64,000 bases of DNA. It comes from Lytechinus pictus (taxonomy: Eukaryota > Echinodermata > Echinoidea > Temnopleuroida > Toxopneustidae). Each line of letters starts with the position of its first letter. The first letter of the stretch is position 1. The position numbers and the translations under genes were made by a program. The notes beneath the pieces were generated by a model, which saw nothing but the letters and a program-made list of their open reading frames with translations, had not been told where the DNA came from and ran no database searches. The DNA is taken from NCBI RefSeq assembly GCF_037042905.1, contig NC_087256.1, positions 26,927,501-26,991,500 of the forward strand, in the 5' to 3' direction. Shown here one piece after another: positions 22,943-33,840 of this stretch.

Positions 22943-23226
22943 GCGTAGATCATACATGTATAAGATATCTTTTTCATAAGTGACAAGAGTAGGCCTAGTA
23001 TTACGCGTTATTTAGACAAACTGACTACCTCAGGGTCAGCCCGAGGGTCAGCAAACGCAGTTGCTAAACAAAGGACACGGTACGCCTCGGTCCACTTATG
23101 TTCCTAGCAATGATAAATAGCGCACTCCAAACATCAACATATATGTTACGATTGATGATATGAATTTTATTTTTATTTTTAATTTGAATTTATTGATGAA
23201 TTTTATTCACTTGACATACACATTTG

Positions 23227-23575
23227 TTTTATAATACATAATAATCGGCTTTTATAAAGCGCGTAATACATCGGAACGACGTCTCTAAGCGCTTGACAGA
23301 TATTATTACCCATGTCTTAAGATCCTGGCATGCCCGCACATAATGCATGCACTCTCTCCACTCCAATGGGGAGCATTCCAACAAGAGTTCTAAGACCCGA
23401 CTGCTAAGCATACTACGTAGGCTGTCGCATCTACCGGGTACCCATTTAACACCTGGGTGAAGAGTGGCAAAGTGTGGATTTTGACGTCTTGCCAAAGGAC
23501 GCTAGGCCACGGTGTGATTCGAACACACGATCCTCTGATTACAAGGCGAGAGTCAGAACCGCTACATCACGACGT
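23227..23575 (-). repeat. tRNA-derived SINE, minus strand (unit A)
   Basis: It is the positional counterpart of the unit 1 SINE and has the same B box in reverse orientation and the same TTATAAAAGCC tail. It lies between the hAT-like element and the LINE scraps behind receptor A. Confidence 0.75.
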
Positions 23576-23754
23576 TTCCATAATACAATATGACATTTGG
23601 AGATGCTTGCAGTATGGGTGGATAAAGTGTGGTTCCGGATGCTTTAGACTCGCTATTGGTGCCAATAGCCGTCATATACACGATTTAGTCCCACTAAATG
23701 CAAGGCCATGCAGATTACCTTCACCGAAGCTCGCCCTCATTCTCTAGTTCTTAA

Positions 23755-24433
23755 AGGACGTGAAATAAAGGGAGTGCAGAAAATTGGAGGCCTGTGAAGA
23801 CTCTATATCGAGAGTCAAAACTCTAGAATAAAACTCATTACAAATGGAATAAATATGAGAAACGCAAACGTAACAGTGTACGACAAAAACCCTTTTCTTT
23901 CCGCTGGGAAAGAAAATAGCCTACGCCTAGTGATTAGAGATATCCCCCTATCTGCACATGATACTTTGATAGCTGATGAACTTGATAAATTGAACTGTAA
24001 GATACTTGGTCCTATAATCTACCAGAGGCTAAGGGTGGATGGTCAATTGACGGACTGCTTCACTGGTGACAGAGTTGTGTACATACAGTCGCCCCCAAAC
24101 CCTTGCCCAGATTCATGAACTTTGGCCCCTTCAAAGGGAAGATATTTCACTTTGGCCAGATCCCATCTACCCCTTGATCTACTGTGGTGGGTTCAAGATG
24201 TCTGAGCGAAGGTCATCACCGCTCACTGTGTAGCAATCCTGTCGTTTGTCGTCGATGTAAACAGCCAGGCCATCTTCAAATGCAGTGCTCTTTTGATGCC
24301 ACGCCCACCTCGCAGAGCAATACCTTTGATAGCCACGCCGAAGATCTTACGGCAGCCACAACCAGCCCAGCGGAACAAGCCATTGACCAGCTTGTAGCTT
24401 CGAAACGCCAAGCGAGTTCGCTCAAGCATTAAC
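23755..24433 (+). pseudogene. LINE ORF1 (zinc-knuckle) remnant, unit A
   Basis: The parts in broken frames are a region with VIRDIPLSAHDTLIADEL (about 23940-23990), a PNPCPDS end followed by a stop at about 24115, and then a second frame with CLSEGHHRSLC and the CCHC knuckle CRRCKQPGHLQMQC (spacing C-2-C-4-H-4-C) at about 24245-24290. Zinc knuckles of this type occur in ORF1/gag proteins of non-LTR elements. The 5' end is deleted relative to unit 1. Confidence 0.62.
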
Positions 24434-25970
24434 AAAACTTTATTTTTTAATGGCATTTGAAAGATAGGACTTCGTAGCACCTATTAACACCAAAATTTTA
24501 TAGACTTTTCAAATCTGTCCCGTTTTTTTTTATACGCACTGTAGTAGCGCGGAAATAGAAAGGATGTAAGCGTACGCATCTCGTATATAAAGTATTCAAA
24601 ACCTCCGGTAAAACGTACCCCACTTCCATCCGCTTTCATGTGCTAGGCTTCCGATAAACATTCATTTAACATCCCCACTACATACTACCCACGTCCCTTT
24701 TTTCCGCTCTGTTTTCGCAAATTTTCGCCACCATTTATCTATTTCTAGAGCGGATAAAAACGGATGGAGCCACCCCCGAAATGTTGCTCGTCCGCTGTGT
24801 CCTTTGTGCAAACGTTTTGTGTCCGTCGGCCAGTGGGACCAGGATCTAATTCTCATATTGTTGGTTTCGAACGTGCTTCAGAGCTTTGTGTTCAAATTTC
24901 ACGAAATATTGTCTTCATCAAAATGGACGTTTTCTTAAGATTTTGGTAGGTGCACGGGTCTCCAAAAAAATTCCCAAAGTCAAAGTGGTCCTCGAGTAAA
25001 AAAAGGTTGAGAAGCGCTGCCATACATAGGGGAATCATTGGGGTATCGCGTCGCATTCAATTTAGGGCCTACTGTTATACGTATGCACATGTAGGCTATT
25101 TTACGGGGGGGGGGGGGCTAAGTAGTCAAGTTACGGTTACCTTGGCGACAACTATAATTTTTGATATGATATTGTAAGATAATAATTTCAGGGTATTTGT
25201 AACATAATAAAGTTCATGTACGTCGTATGAATATAGGATAGTCGTATAAATAAACGTTTTGTATTGAATCAATAAACCTGATAAAACAGACATTCTGACG
25301 CGAACCCCCCCCCCCCCTATATCCGTACGGTAACCTTCTCATTTAAAAGGGTTGATTTACACTGTTAGAAAATTTATCCTTAAAATAAAAGAAGTTCCTG
25401 CAGCAGAGTCTCCAGAACACCTGTAATATTACCAGATTGCGTAATCTTACAGGAAATTGGTATTTGGTGTATGTAACCTTACAAATTTTCTTTAATAAAA
25501 CGCCCTTTTCCCCTTTTTAAACAGAACTGTTCTGTTAAATTGCAGAAAAATTCCTGTTTTAGGAATTTACACAGTGATTCTGTTACTGCTTTCTGCAAAA
25601 TCTTTTTTTCTGCAAAATCAAGGTTTTTTTAAGTGTAGTTTGTAAAGTTATAAGTAGGCCTATCTATTGACCCTCTGTGGAGCTAATCTATGACGTTGTA
25701 CATAAGCATTTATATAATTATATTGGGGGCCCTACATATGTAATTTGTCCAACTCAAACTTAATTGGAGGACTTTTGATTAGCCCCGATCAAAGAGTTCC
25801 AATTCGATATCACGACAATTAAAAGTTAAACTAATTGCTCATGGGGCGATCACTTATCAAAGTTTTAAACGGGCGGCTGCGGGATGACTGTCATAATACA
25901 AAATTGCCTTGATCTATCAAACCGTACTTCAAATCCTGGGAGTGTTTCACAAAAAAAGAGTCGCACTTAA
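24434..25970. other. Intergenic block of unit A, no gene seen
   Basis: It is the counterpart of 15030-16588 in unit 1. No frame is conserved between the copies in a protein-like way. Confidence 0.6.
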
Positions 25971-26456
25971 AGGACAAGTCCACTCCGACAAAAAGTTTAT
26001 TTGAATAAAAAGATAAAAATCCAACGAGATAAACACTGAAAATTTCATCAAAATCGCATGTAAAATAAGAAAGTTATGACATTTTAAAGTTTCGCTTAAT
26101 TTCACAAAACAGTTATGCACATCCTGGTTGGCTTGCAAATGAGGAGACTGGTGACGTCATCCACTCACTATTTACTTTGTATTTTATTACATGAAATGTG
26201 AAATATTCTAATTTCCCCTCACTGTCAAGCGAAACAAAGATTAATTCCTCCCTGAACACATGGAATTATCATTACTCTAATACTATATGGTTTAGTCAAG
26301 TTGACCCTTATTGTCAAACCTGTAAAAATTAAATATTGTATAAGCCAAAAAAAAAAAAAAAAAAACAGTGAGTGAGGGACAGTTGTGCATACAACTGTTT
26401 TGTGGAAAATGGCATTAGCCGACATGGTCATTTGACGAAGTGGCACTATCATAACA

Positions 26457-26688
26457 TTTTATCCAAGAGCGATGTCTAAATGACTGACACTTCAACATGC
26501 ATCGCATAGTTTTAGCTTCTCCGCTCTTCTTGCCATCAACTGCATAGGTGGATCCAGGGGGGGGGGATCCACCTATGCTGGATCCCCCTGGATCCACCTA
26601 TGCAGTTGATGGCGAGAAGAGCGGAGAAGCTAAAACTATGCGATGCATGTTGAAGTGTCAGTCATTTAGACATCGCTCTTGGATAAAA
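26457..26688. repeat. Hairpin with about 100-bp arms (unit A)
   Basis: TTTTATCCAAGAGCGATG at 26457 is matched by CATCGCTCTTGGATAAAA ending at 26688, and the arms meet at a G run flanked by GGATCCACCTATGC words. Unit 1 has only the right arm (from about 17066), so the left arm was added later. Confidence 0.88.
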
Positions 26689-27285
26689 TTAAAATGGCCG
26701 GTTTAGATTATGGTTCAAGGCGTTTTGAGCACTCATGGTTAAAAAAACCCTTTTTTCAACCAAGGATGTTTGATATGCCATTCAGTGTTTGACAGCAGCT
26801 ATTAGGAGACAATTGGCCATTTTGCACGCACCCGTTTCTTTGGAGAGCCGAGGCACAAATATCCTATAAATATTTCATTATTTGAGCTAGATCGTTAATT
26901 CGCTCAAGGAAACTAGGACGCAGCCTACAGTGACAATTTCAAAAGCACTCAAGACAGTCTAAACACGAATCCACTCTTGTCAATTTTTCAAATTTGAAAT
27001 AAAAGTTAACTTGAGGAGACGAAGTACTTTGTCATAATTGTAGGTTATCCTTGATGAGAAACTCGAGCGTAACGGTGAAATCAACTGCAGATGAATATAA
27101 ATAGCTTGGAGATTTTATATATTATATACATATATATATAAATGCTGCCATGTACATTGTTTTTGAAATCGTGCTTTAAGGTGTATTTTAAAATTGATTT
27201 GGAGGCTTGCATGCCATAGTATTTTGTGTTCTTTCTACTACTGTTCTCCAGAATATCACACTGCAGAAAACATATTGAACCGATT
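26689..27285 (+). promoter_or_regulatory. Upstream region of receptor B
   Basis: This is the counterpart of the region before receptor A, with the same TATA-like CCTATAAATA and the same candidate acceptor. Up to about 26985 its variants match the region before C, and after that it matches the region before A. It therefore contains the crossover junction of the 6.5-kb duplication. Confidence 0.4.
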
Positions 27286-28401
27286 ATGGAAAATACAACT
27301 CTCTTAGATTTTCTCAATGCATCTATTGCCACTACACAAACCATGTACCCTACCACAGATGTACAGGATATCACCAGCACTTCAGATTCAGGATTCGATT
27401 TCACGATGATTCCAAGTGCTTCATCGGAAAGAAGTGTCGTTCCCTTCCGCCATCGCGTAATTGTTGCATCCGTCTTGTTCGTAATCGCATTGGTCGGTCT
27501 TTTGGGCAACTCCCTCGTCATCATTTCAGTTATTGTTAGCAAAAACCTACGGACGATCACCAATATTCTGGTCGTCAATCTCGCTTTCGCCGATATCTTG
27601 ACGTGTTCCTTTATACCTTTCCAAAGTGTTGGTCTCCTAAGTCAGACAGGAACTTACCCAGTGAACGAGGGGGTCTGCGCAACAGTGGCCGCAGTACTCT
27701 ACATTAGCGTCTGCTGCAGTGCATACACTCTTGTAGCAATAGCATTTATAAGGTGGTATGTCATCACCAAGTCTATCCGAGGACATCAAGGTCTTCATAC
27801 TCCCAAGAGAATCATCGTCGTAGCTGTGATAATCTGGATGTTCTCGGTATCAGCCATGGTCCTACCTCCAGTGTTTGGTCTCGGGACACTCGGCTACTCC
27901 GAATATTACAGCACATGTTCTTTAAAAGGTGGGCAAACATCCACAACTTATTACGTCGTACTTCAAGGAACCTTGGCAGCAGTTGCTCTTCTGCTCACTC
28001 TTACACTCTACACTTTGATTCTGAGTCATGTTTGTCGACACAATGACCAATTTCGAAACAAGTACGCAACAGATGATGAGACCAAGTCCACGTCAGCAAG
28101 TAAACGCGGAGGCCAAGCTTCTTCATCTGATTCTGGAGGTTCTCATCCACCCATGATCAAGGCAATCAACCAAAAGGAAATCGAGATCACTAAGAATCTT
28201 TTCATGGTCGTTTGTGTTTTCATGTTCTGTTTCCTAGCCACTGTTGTTAATTTCGTCATCCCCGGTTCTAGTGCCGTTACTCTGTACACTACTATGATAC
28301 TGTTAGGGAACAGTGTAGCCAATCCGATCGTGTATGGTTTGAAGCATCCGAACTTTCAGGTGGTCTTCAAGAAAATCCTAAGCTGTCGATCTGTAGGATA
28401 G
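27286..28401 (+). CDS. Rhodopsin-class GPCR, tandem copy B (same protein as A)
   Basis: This is a 371-residue single-coding-exon receptor whose translation is identical to copy A, including the IRW replacement of DRY, the Ser-rich third loop and the NPIVY motif. The copy lies exactly 6,553 bp downstream of A, and the flanks on both sides are also nearly identical. It is therefore part of a very recent whole-unit tandem duplication, or of an assembly duplicate. The start is the first in-frame ATG, because the upstream open frame begins with GTG. No disabling change is visible, so by sequence it is a functional gene. Extracellular N-glycosylation sequons and the C131-C211 disulfide pair are retained. 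Confidence 0.9.
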   Translation: MENTTLLDFLNASIATTQTMYPTTDVQDITSTSDSGFDFTMIPSASSERSVVPFRHRVIVASVLFVIALVGLLGNSLVIISVIVSKNLRTITNILVVNLAFADILTCSFIPFQSVGLLSQTGTYPVNEGVCATVAAVLYISVCCSAYTLVAIAFIRWYVITKSIRGHQGLHTPKRIIVVAVIIWMFSVSAMVLPPVFGLGTLGYSEYYSTCSLKGGQTSTTYYVVLQGTLAAVALLLTLTLYTLILSHVCRHNDQFRNKYATDDETKSTSASKRGGQASSSDSGGSHPPMIKAINQKEIEITKNLFMVVCVFMFCFLATVVNFVIPGSSAVTLYTTMILLGNSVANPIVYGLKHPNFQVVFKKILSCRSVG

Positions 28402-28483
28402 ATTTGTCATAGAAATTAAATCATGGAAGGATTTCTGTTACTGCTTGACTGACAAATTCTACATCTGACTGAAACGCGTAGAT

Positions 28484-29495
28484 CAGTCATTCTCAATTAA
28501 GCTCCACATTTCTTGTTGAGAATCTGTACTGTTCCCCTAGCGCTAACGAGCCAAATATTGCTGAGGGGCCCCTGGTGGGCTCGAGGGGGCGGAGCCCCTT
28601 GAAGCTTTGGAATATGAGGCTTTTTAAATGGCCACGAGGGGGTCTAAAAAGAAACACAAATGCAAACAAACTACACAATTTATTAATTTTTAAATGATAA
28701 GTGACTTTTCATAACATACCAGTGATACCGCTAGTTCTCGAAGGCATGAACACATCACAGCAGGCAATACCTTGCAGCATTTCTCTTTCACAACCTTGGA
28801 TTTTAAATAATCGGCTTCGGAAACAAAGTTTCTGATTTTCAATATGTCTAAAACTCCTTACTTCTGTGAAAATTATTTGTTGGTTAAAACTTACCCGACT
28901 TACTTTTTGTGATGCCACACTAATATGCAGATTAAGAACTTTATTTTATATCTGTATAATTTTATGTCACCACATTTTCCGATATGATGTGCTTTGCCAG
29001 GAGTCCAAGTTGTTGATTAAAAGCCTGGCTTTATTGTCATCATTTCAAATGCTGCATCATTCTGAGCAGTTCCATAAATTTTCAATGTATAATCTGGAAA
29101 TGCGAAATTACTAGCCGTAGAAATAGTTGAAAACGTGATAGATATCCGATGAACGGGGCTATCAGATCACTTGTGATCATAGACAGATAGAGATAATTTG
29201 TATACCTCTCTCGTGATGCACATGACTATTGACAGTTGCACATGAATCCATACACCAAGCATATAAAAACCATAACGTTAGAATAAAATAAAAATAAAAT
29301 AAAAATAAAATCAATAAAGACTTAAGTTTAAATTATAACTGACTTGTTTTTCCCTTTGTGTAAAATTATCATCAAACATCAAACATCTCAATTTACATTT
29401 TTCCCATTTTGTTCATACCGGCTAGCTCCCACGCGCCACTCCGCAAGGCTCGGTGCGCCACAAGTGGCACGCGGGCCGCTATTTGAGAATCCCTG
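28484..29495. mobile_element. hAT-like non-coding element, unit B copy
   Basis: It is identical in structure to the unit A copy at an offset of 6,553 bp, with the same termini and the same GCGTAGAT duplications. It was therefore duplicated with the unit and not inserted separately. Confidence 0.8.
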
Positions 29496-29779
29496 GCGTA
29501 GATCATACATGTATAAGATATCTTTTTCATAAGTGACAAGAGTAGGCCTAGTATTACGCGTTATTTAGACAAACTGACTACCTCAGGGTCAGCCCGAGGG
29601 TCAGCAAACGCAGTTGCTAAACAAAGGACACGGTACGCCTCGGTCCACTTATGTTCCTAGCAATGATAAATAGCGCACTCCAAACATCAACATATATGTT
29701 ACGATTGATGATATGAATTTTATTTTTATTTTTAATTTGAATTTATTGATGAATTTTATTCACTTGACATACACATTTG

Positions 29780-30128
29780 TTTTATAATACATAATAATCG
29801 GCTTTTATAAAGCGCGTAATACATCGGAACGACGTCTCTAAGCGCTTGACAGATATTATTACCCATGTCTTAAGATCCTGGCATGCCCGCACATAATGCA
29901 TGCACTCTCTCCACTCCAATGGGGAGCATTCCAACAAGAGTTCTAAGACCCGACTGCTAAGCATACTACGTAGGCTGTCGCATCTACCGGGTACCCATTT
30001 AACACCTGGGTGAAGAGTGGCAAAGTGTGGATTTTGACGTCTTGCCAAAGGACGCTAGGCCACGGTGTGATTCGAACACACGATCCTCTGATTACAAGGC
30101 GAGAGTCAGAACCGCTACATCACGACGT
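29780..30128 (-). repeat. tRNA-derived SINE, minus strand (unit B)
   Basis: It is the duplicate of the unit A SINE at an offset of 6,553 bp. Confidence 0.75.
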
Positions 30129-30307
30129 TTCCATAATACAATATGACATTTGGAGATGCTTGCAGTATGGGTGGATAAAGTGTGGTTCCGGATGCTTTAG
30201 ACTCGCTATTGGTGCCAATAGCCGTCATATACACGATTTAGTCCCACTAAATGCAAGGCCATGCAGATTACCTTCACCGAAGCTCGCCCTCATTCTCTAG
30301 TTCTTAA

Positions 30308-30986
30308 AGGACGTGAAATAAAGGGAGTGCAGAAAATTGGAGGCCTGTGAAGACTCTATATCGAGAGTCAAAACTCTAGAATAAAACTCATTACAAATGG
30401 AATAAATATGAGAAACGCAAACGTAACAGTGTACGACAAAAACCCTTTTCTTTCCGCTGGGAAAGAAAATAGCCTACGCCTAGTGATTAGAGATATCCCC
30501 CTATCTGCACATGATACTTTGATAGCTGATGAACTTGATAAATTGAACTGTAAGATACTTGGTCCTATAATCTACCAGAGGCTAAGGGTGGATGGTCAAT
30601 TGACGGACTGCTTCACTGGTGACAGAGTTGTGTACATACAGTCGCCCCCAAACCCTTGCCCAGATTCATGAACTTTGGCCCCTTCAAAGGGAAGATATTT
30701 CACTTTGGCCAGATCCCATCTACCCCTTGATCTACTGTGGTGGGTTCAAGATGTCTGAGCGAAGGTCATCACCGCTCACTGTGTAGCAATCCTGTCGTTT
30801 GTCGTCGATGTAAACAGCCAGGCCATCTTCAAATGCAGTGCTCTTTTGATGCCACGCCCACCTCGCAGAGCAATACCTTTGATAGCCACGCCGAAGATCT
30901 TACGGCAGCCACAACCAGCCCAGCGGAACAAGCCATTGACCAGCTTGTAGCTTCGAAACGCCAAGCGAGTTCGCTCAAGCATTAAC
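30308..30986 (+). pseudogene. LINE ORF1 (zinc-knuckle) remnant, unit B
   Basis: It is the duplicate of the unit A remnant at an offset of 6,553 bp, with the same frameshifts and the same CCHC knuckle. Confidence 0.62.
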
Positions 30987-32522
30987 AAAACTTTATTTTT
31001 TAATGGCATTTGAAAGATAGGACTTCGTAGCACCTATTAACACCAAAATTTTATAGACTTTTCAAATCTGTCCCGTTTTTTTTTATACGCACTGTAGTAG
31101 CGCGGAAATAGAAAGGATGTAAGCGTACGCATCTCGTATATAAAGTATTCAAAACCTCCGGTAAAACGTACCCCACTTCCATCCGCTTTCATGTGCTAGG
31201 CTTCCGATAAACATTCATTTAACATCCCCACTACATACTACCCACGTCCCTTTTTTCCGCTCTGTTTTCGCAAATTTTCGCCACCATTTATCTATTTCTA
31301 GAGCGGATAAAAACGGATGGAGCCACCCCCGAAATGTTGCTCGTCCGCTGTGTCCTTTGTGCAAACGTTTTGTGTCCGTCGGCCAGTGGGACCAGGATCT
31401 AATTCTCATATTGTTGGTTTCGAACGTGCTTCAGAGCTTTGTGTTCAAATTTCACGAAATATTGTCTTCATCAAAATGGACGTTTTCTTAAGATTTTGGT
31501 AGGTGCACGGGTCTCCAAAAAAATTCCCAAAGTCAAAGTGGTCCTCGAGTAAAAAAAGGTTGAGAAGCGCTGCCATACATAGGGGAATCATTGGGGTATC
31601 GCGTCGCATTCAATTTAGGGCCTACTGTTATACGTATGCACATGTAGGCTATTTTACGGGGGGGGGGGGCTAAGTAGTCAAGTTACGGTTACCTTGGCGA
31701 CAACTATAATTTTTGATATGATATTGTAAGATAATAATTTCAGGGTATTTGTAACATAATAAAGTTCATGTACGTCGTATGAATATAGGATAGTCGTATA
31801 AATAAACGTTTTGTATTGAATCAATAAACCTGATAAAACAGACATTCTGACGCGAACCCCCCCCCCCCCTATATCCGTACGGTAACCTTCTCATTTAAAA
31901 GGGTTGATTTACACTGTTAGAAAATTTATCCTTAAAATAAAAGAAGTTCCTGCAGCAGAGTCTCCAGAACACCTGTAATATTACCAGATTGCGTAATCTT
32001 ACAGGAAATTGGTATTTGGTGTATGTAACCTTACAAATTTTCTTTAATAAAACGCCCTTTTCCCCTTTTTAAACAGAACTGTTCTGTTAAATTGCAGAAA
32101 AATTCCTGTTTTAGGAATTTACACAGTGATTCTGTTACTGCTTTCTGCAAAATCTTTTTTTCTGCAAAATCAAGGTTTTTTTAAGTGTAGTTTGTAAAGT
32201 TATAAGTAGGCCTATCTATTGACCCTCTGTGGAGCTAATCTATGACGTTGTACATAAGCATTTATATAATTATATTGGGGGCCCTACATATGTAATTTGT
32301 CCAACTCAAACTTAATTGGAGGACTTTTGATTAGCCCCGATCAAAGAGTTCCAATTCGATATCACGACAATTAAAAGTTAAACTAATTGCTCATGGGGCG
32401 ATCACTTATCAAAGTTTTAAACGGGCGGCTGCGGGATGACTGTCATAATACAAAATTGCCTTGATCTATCAAACCGTACTTCAAATCCTGGGAGTGTTTC
32501 ACAAAAAAAGAGTCGCACTTAA
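30987..32522. other. Intergenic block of unit B, no gene seen
   Basis: It is a duplicate of the unit A block. Confidence 0.6.
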
Positions 32523-33008
32523 AGGACAAGTCCACTCCGACAAAAAGTTTATTTGAATAAAAAGATAAAAATCCAACGAGATAAACACTGAAAATTTCAT
32601 CAAAATCGCATGTAAAATAAGAAAGTTATGACATTTTAAAGTTTCGCTTAATTTCACAAAACAGTTATGCACATCCTGGTTGGCTTGCAAATGAGGAGAC
32701 TGGTGACGTCATCCACTCACTATTTACTTTGTATTTTATTACATGAAATGTGAAATATTCTAATTTCCCCTCACTGTCAAGCGAAACAAAGATTAATTCC
32801 TCCCTGAACACATGGAATTATCATTACTCTAATACTATATGGTTTAGTCAAGTTGACCCTTATTGTCAAACCTGTAAAAATTAAATATTGTATAAGCCAA
32901 AAAAAAAAAAAAAAAAACAGTGAGTGAGGGACAGTTGTGCATACAACTGTTTTGTGGAAAATGGCATTAGCCGACATGGTCATTTGACGAAGTGGCACTA
33001 TCATAACA

Positions 33009-33243
33009 TTTTATCCAAGAGCGATGTCTAAATGACTGACACTTCAACATGCATCGCATAGTTTTAGCTTCTCCGCTCTTCTTGCCATCAACTGCATAGG
33101 TGGATCCAGGGGGGGGGGGGGATCCACCTATGCTGGATCCCCCTGGATCCACCTATGCAGTTGATGGCGAGAAGAGCGGAGAAGCTAAAACTATGCGATG
33201 CATGTTGAAGTGTCAGTCATTTAGACATCGCTCTTGGATAAAA
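33009..33243. repeat. Hairpin with about 100-bp arms (unit B)
   Basis: It is the duplicate of the unit A hairpin and differs only in the number of Gs at the turn. Confidence 0.88.
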
Positions 33244-33840
33244 TTAAAATGGCCGGTTTAGATTATGGTTCAAGGCGTTTTGAGCACTCATGGTTAAAAA
33301 AACCCTTTTTTCAACCAAGGATGTTTGATATGCCATTCAGTGTTTGACAGCAGCTATTAGGAGACAATTGGCCATTTTGCACGCACCCGTTTCTTTGGAG
33401 AGCCGAGGCACAAATATCCTATAAATATTTCATTATTTGAGCTAGATCGTTAATTCGCTCAAGGAAACTAGGACGCAGCCTACAGTGACAATTTCAAAAG
33501 CACTCAAGACAGTCTAAACACGAATCCACTCTTGTCAATTTTTCAAATTTGAAATAAAAGTTAACTTGAGGAGACGAAGTACTTTGTCATAATTGTAGGT
33601 TATCCTCGATGAGACACTCGAGCGTAACGGTGAAATCAACTGCAGATGAATATAAATAGCTTGGAGATTTTATATATTATATACATATATATATAAATGC
33701 TGCCATGTATATTGTTTTTTAAATGGTGCTTTAAGAGGTATTTTAACTTTGATTTGGAGGCTTGCATGCCATAGTATTTTGTGTTCTTTCTACTACTGTT
33801 CTCCAGAATATCACACTGCAGAAAACATATTGAACCGATT
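33244..33840 (+). promoter_or_regulatory. Upstream region of receptor C
   Basis: It is homologous to the regions before A and B, including the TATA-like box and the pyrimidine-rich CAG acceptor candidate. From about 33607 to the start codon it carries its own variants, for example in the stretch corresponding to 27052 and in the last 100 bp before the frame. Confidence 0.38.

Larger units (their letters stand above)
20432..26984 (+). repeat. Tandem receptor unit A (6,553 bp)
   Basis: The unit contains, in order, the proximal promoter, receptor A, a 1-kb hAT-like insertion, a minus-strand SINE, a truncated LINE RT scrap, a LINE ORF1 remnant, an intergenic block, half of a TTAA element, a hairpin and the distal upstream region of the next receptor. 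It repeats at 26985-33537 with only scattered differences, mainly in homopolymer lengths. Confidence 0.9.
26985..33537 (+). repeat. Tandem receptor unit B, near-identical to unit A
   Basis: Every feature of unit A recurs at a constant offset of 6,553 bp, with small drifts of 1-2 bp after G or A runs (for example the G run in the hairpin loop near 33110). The identical receptor proteins and identical non-coding flanks mean the duplication is very recent or an assembly artefact. Confidence 0.9.
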
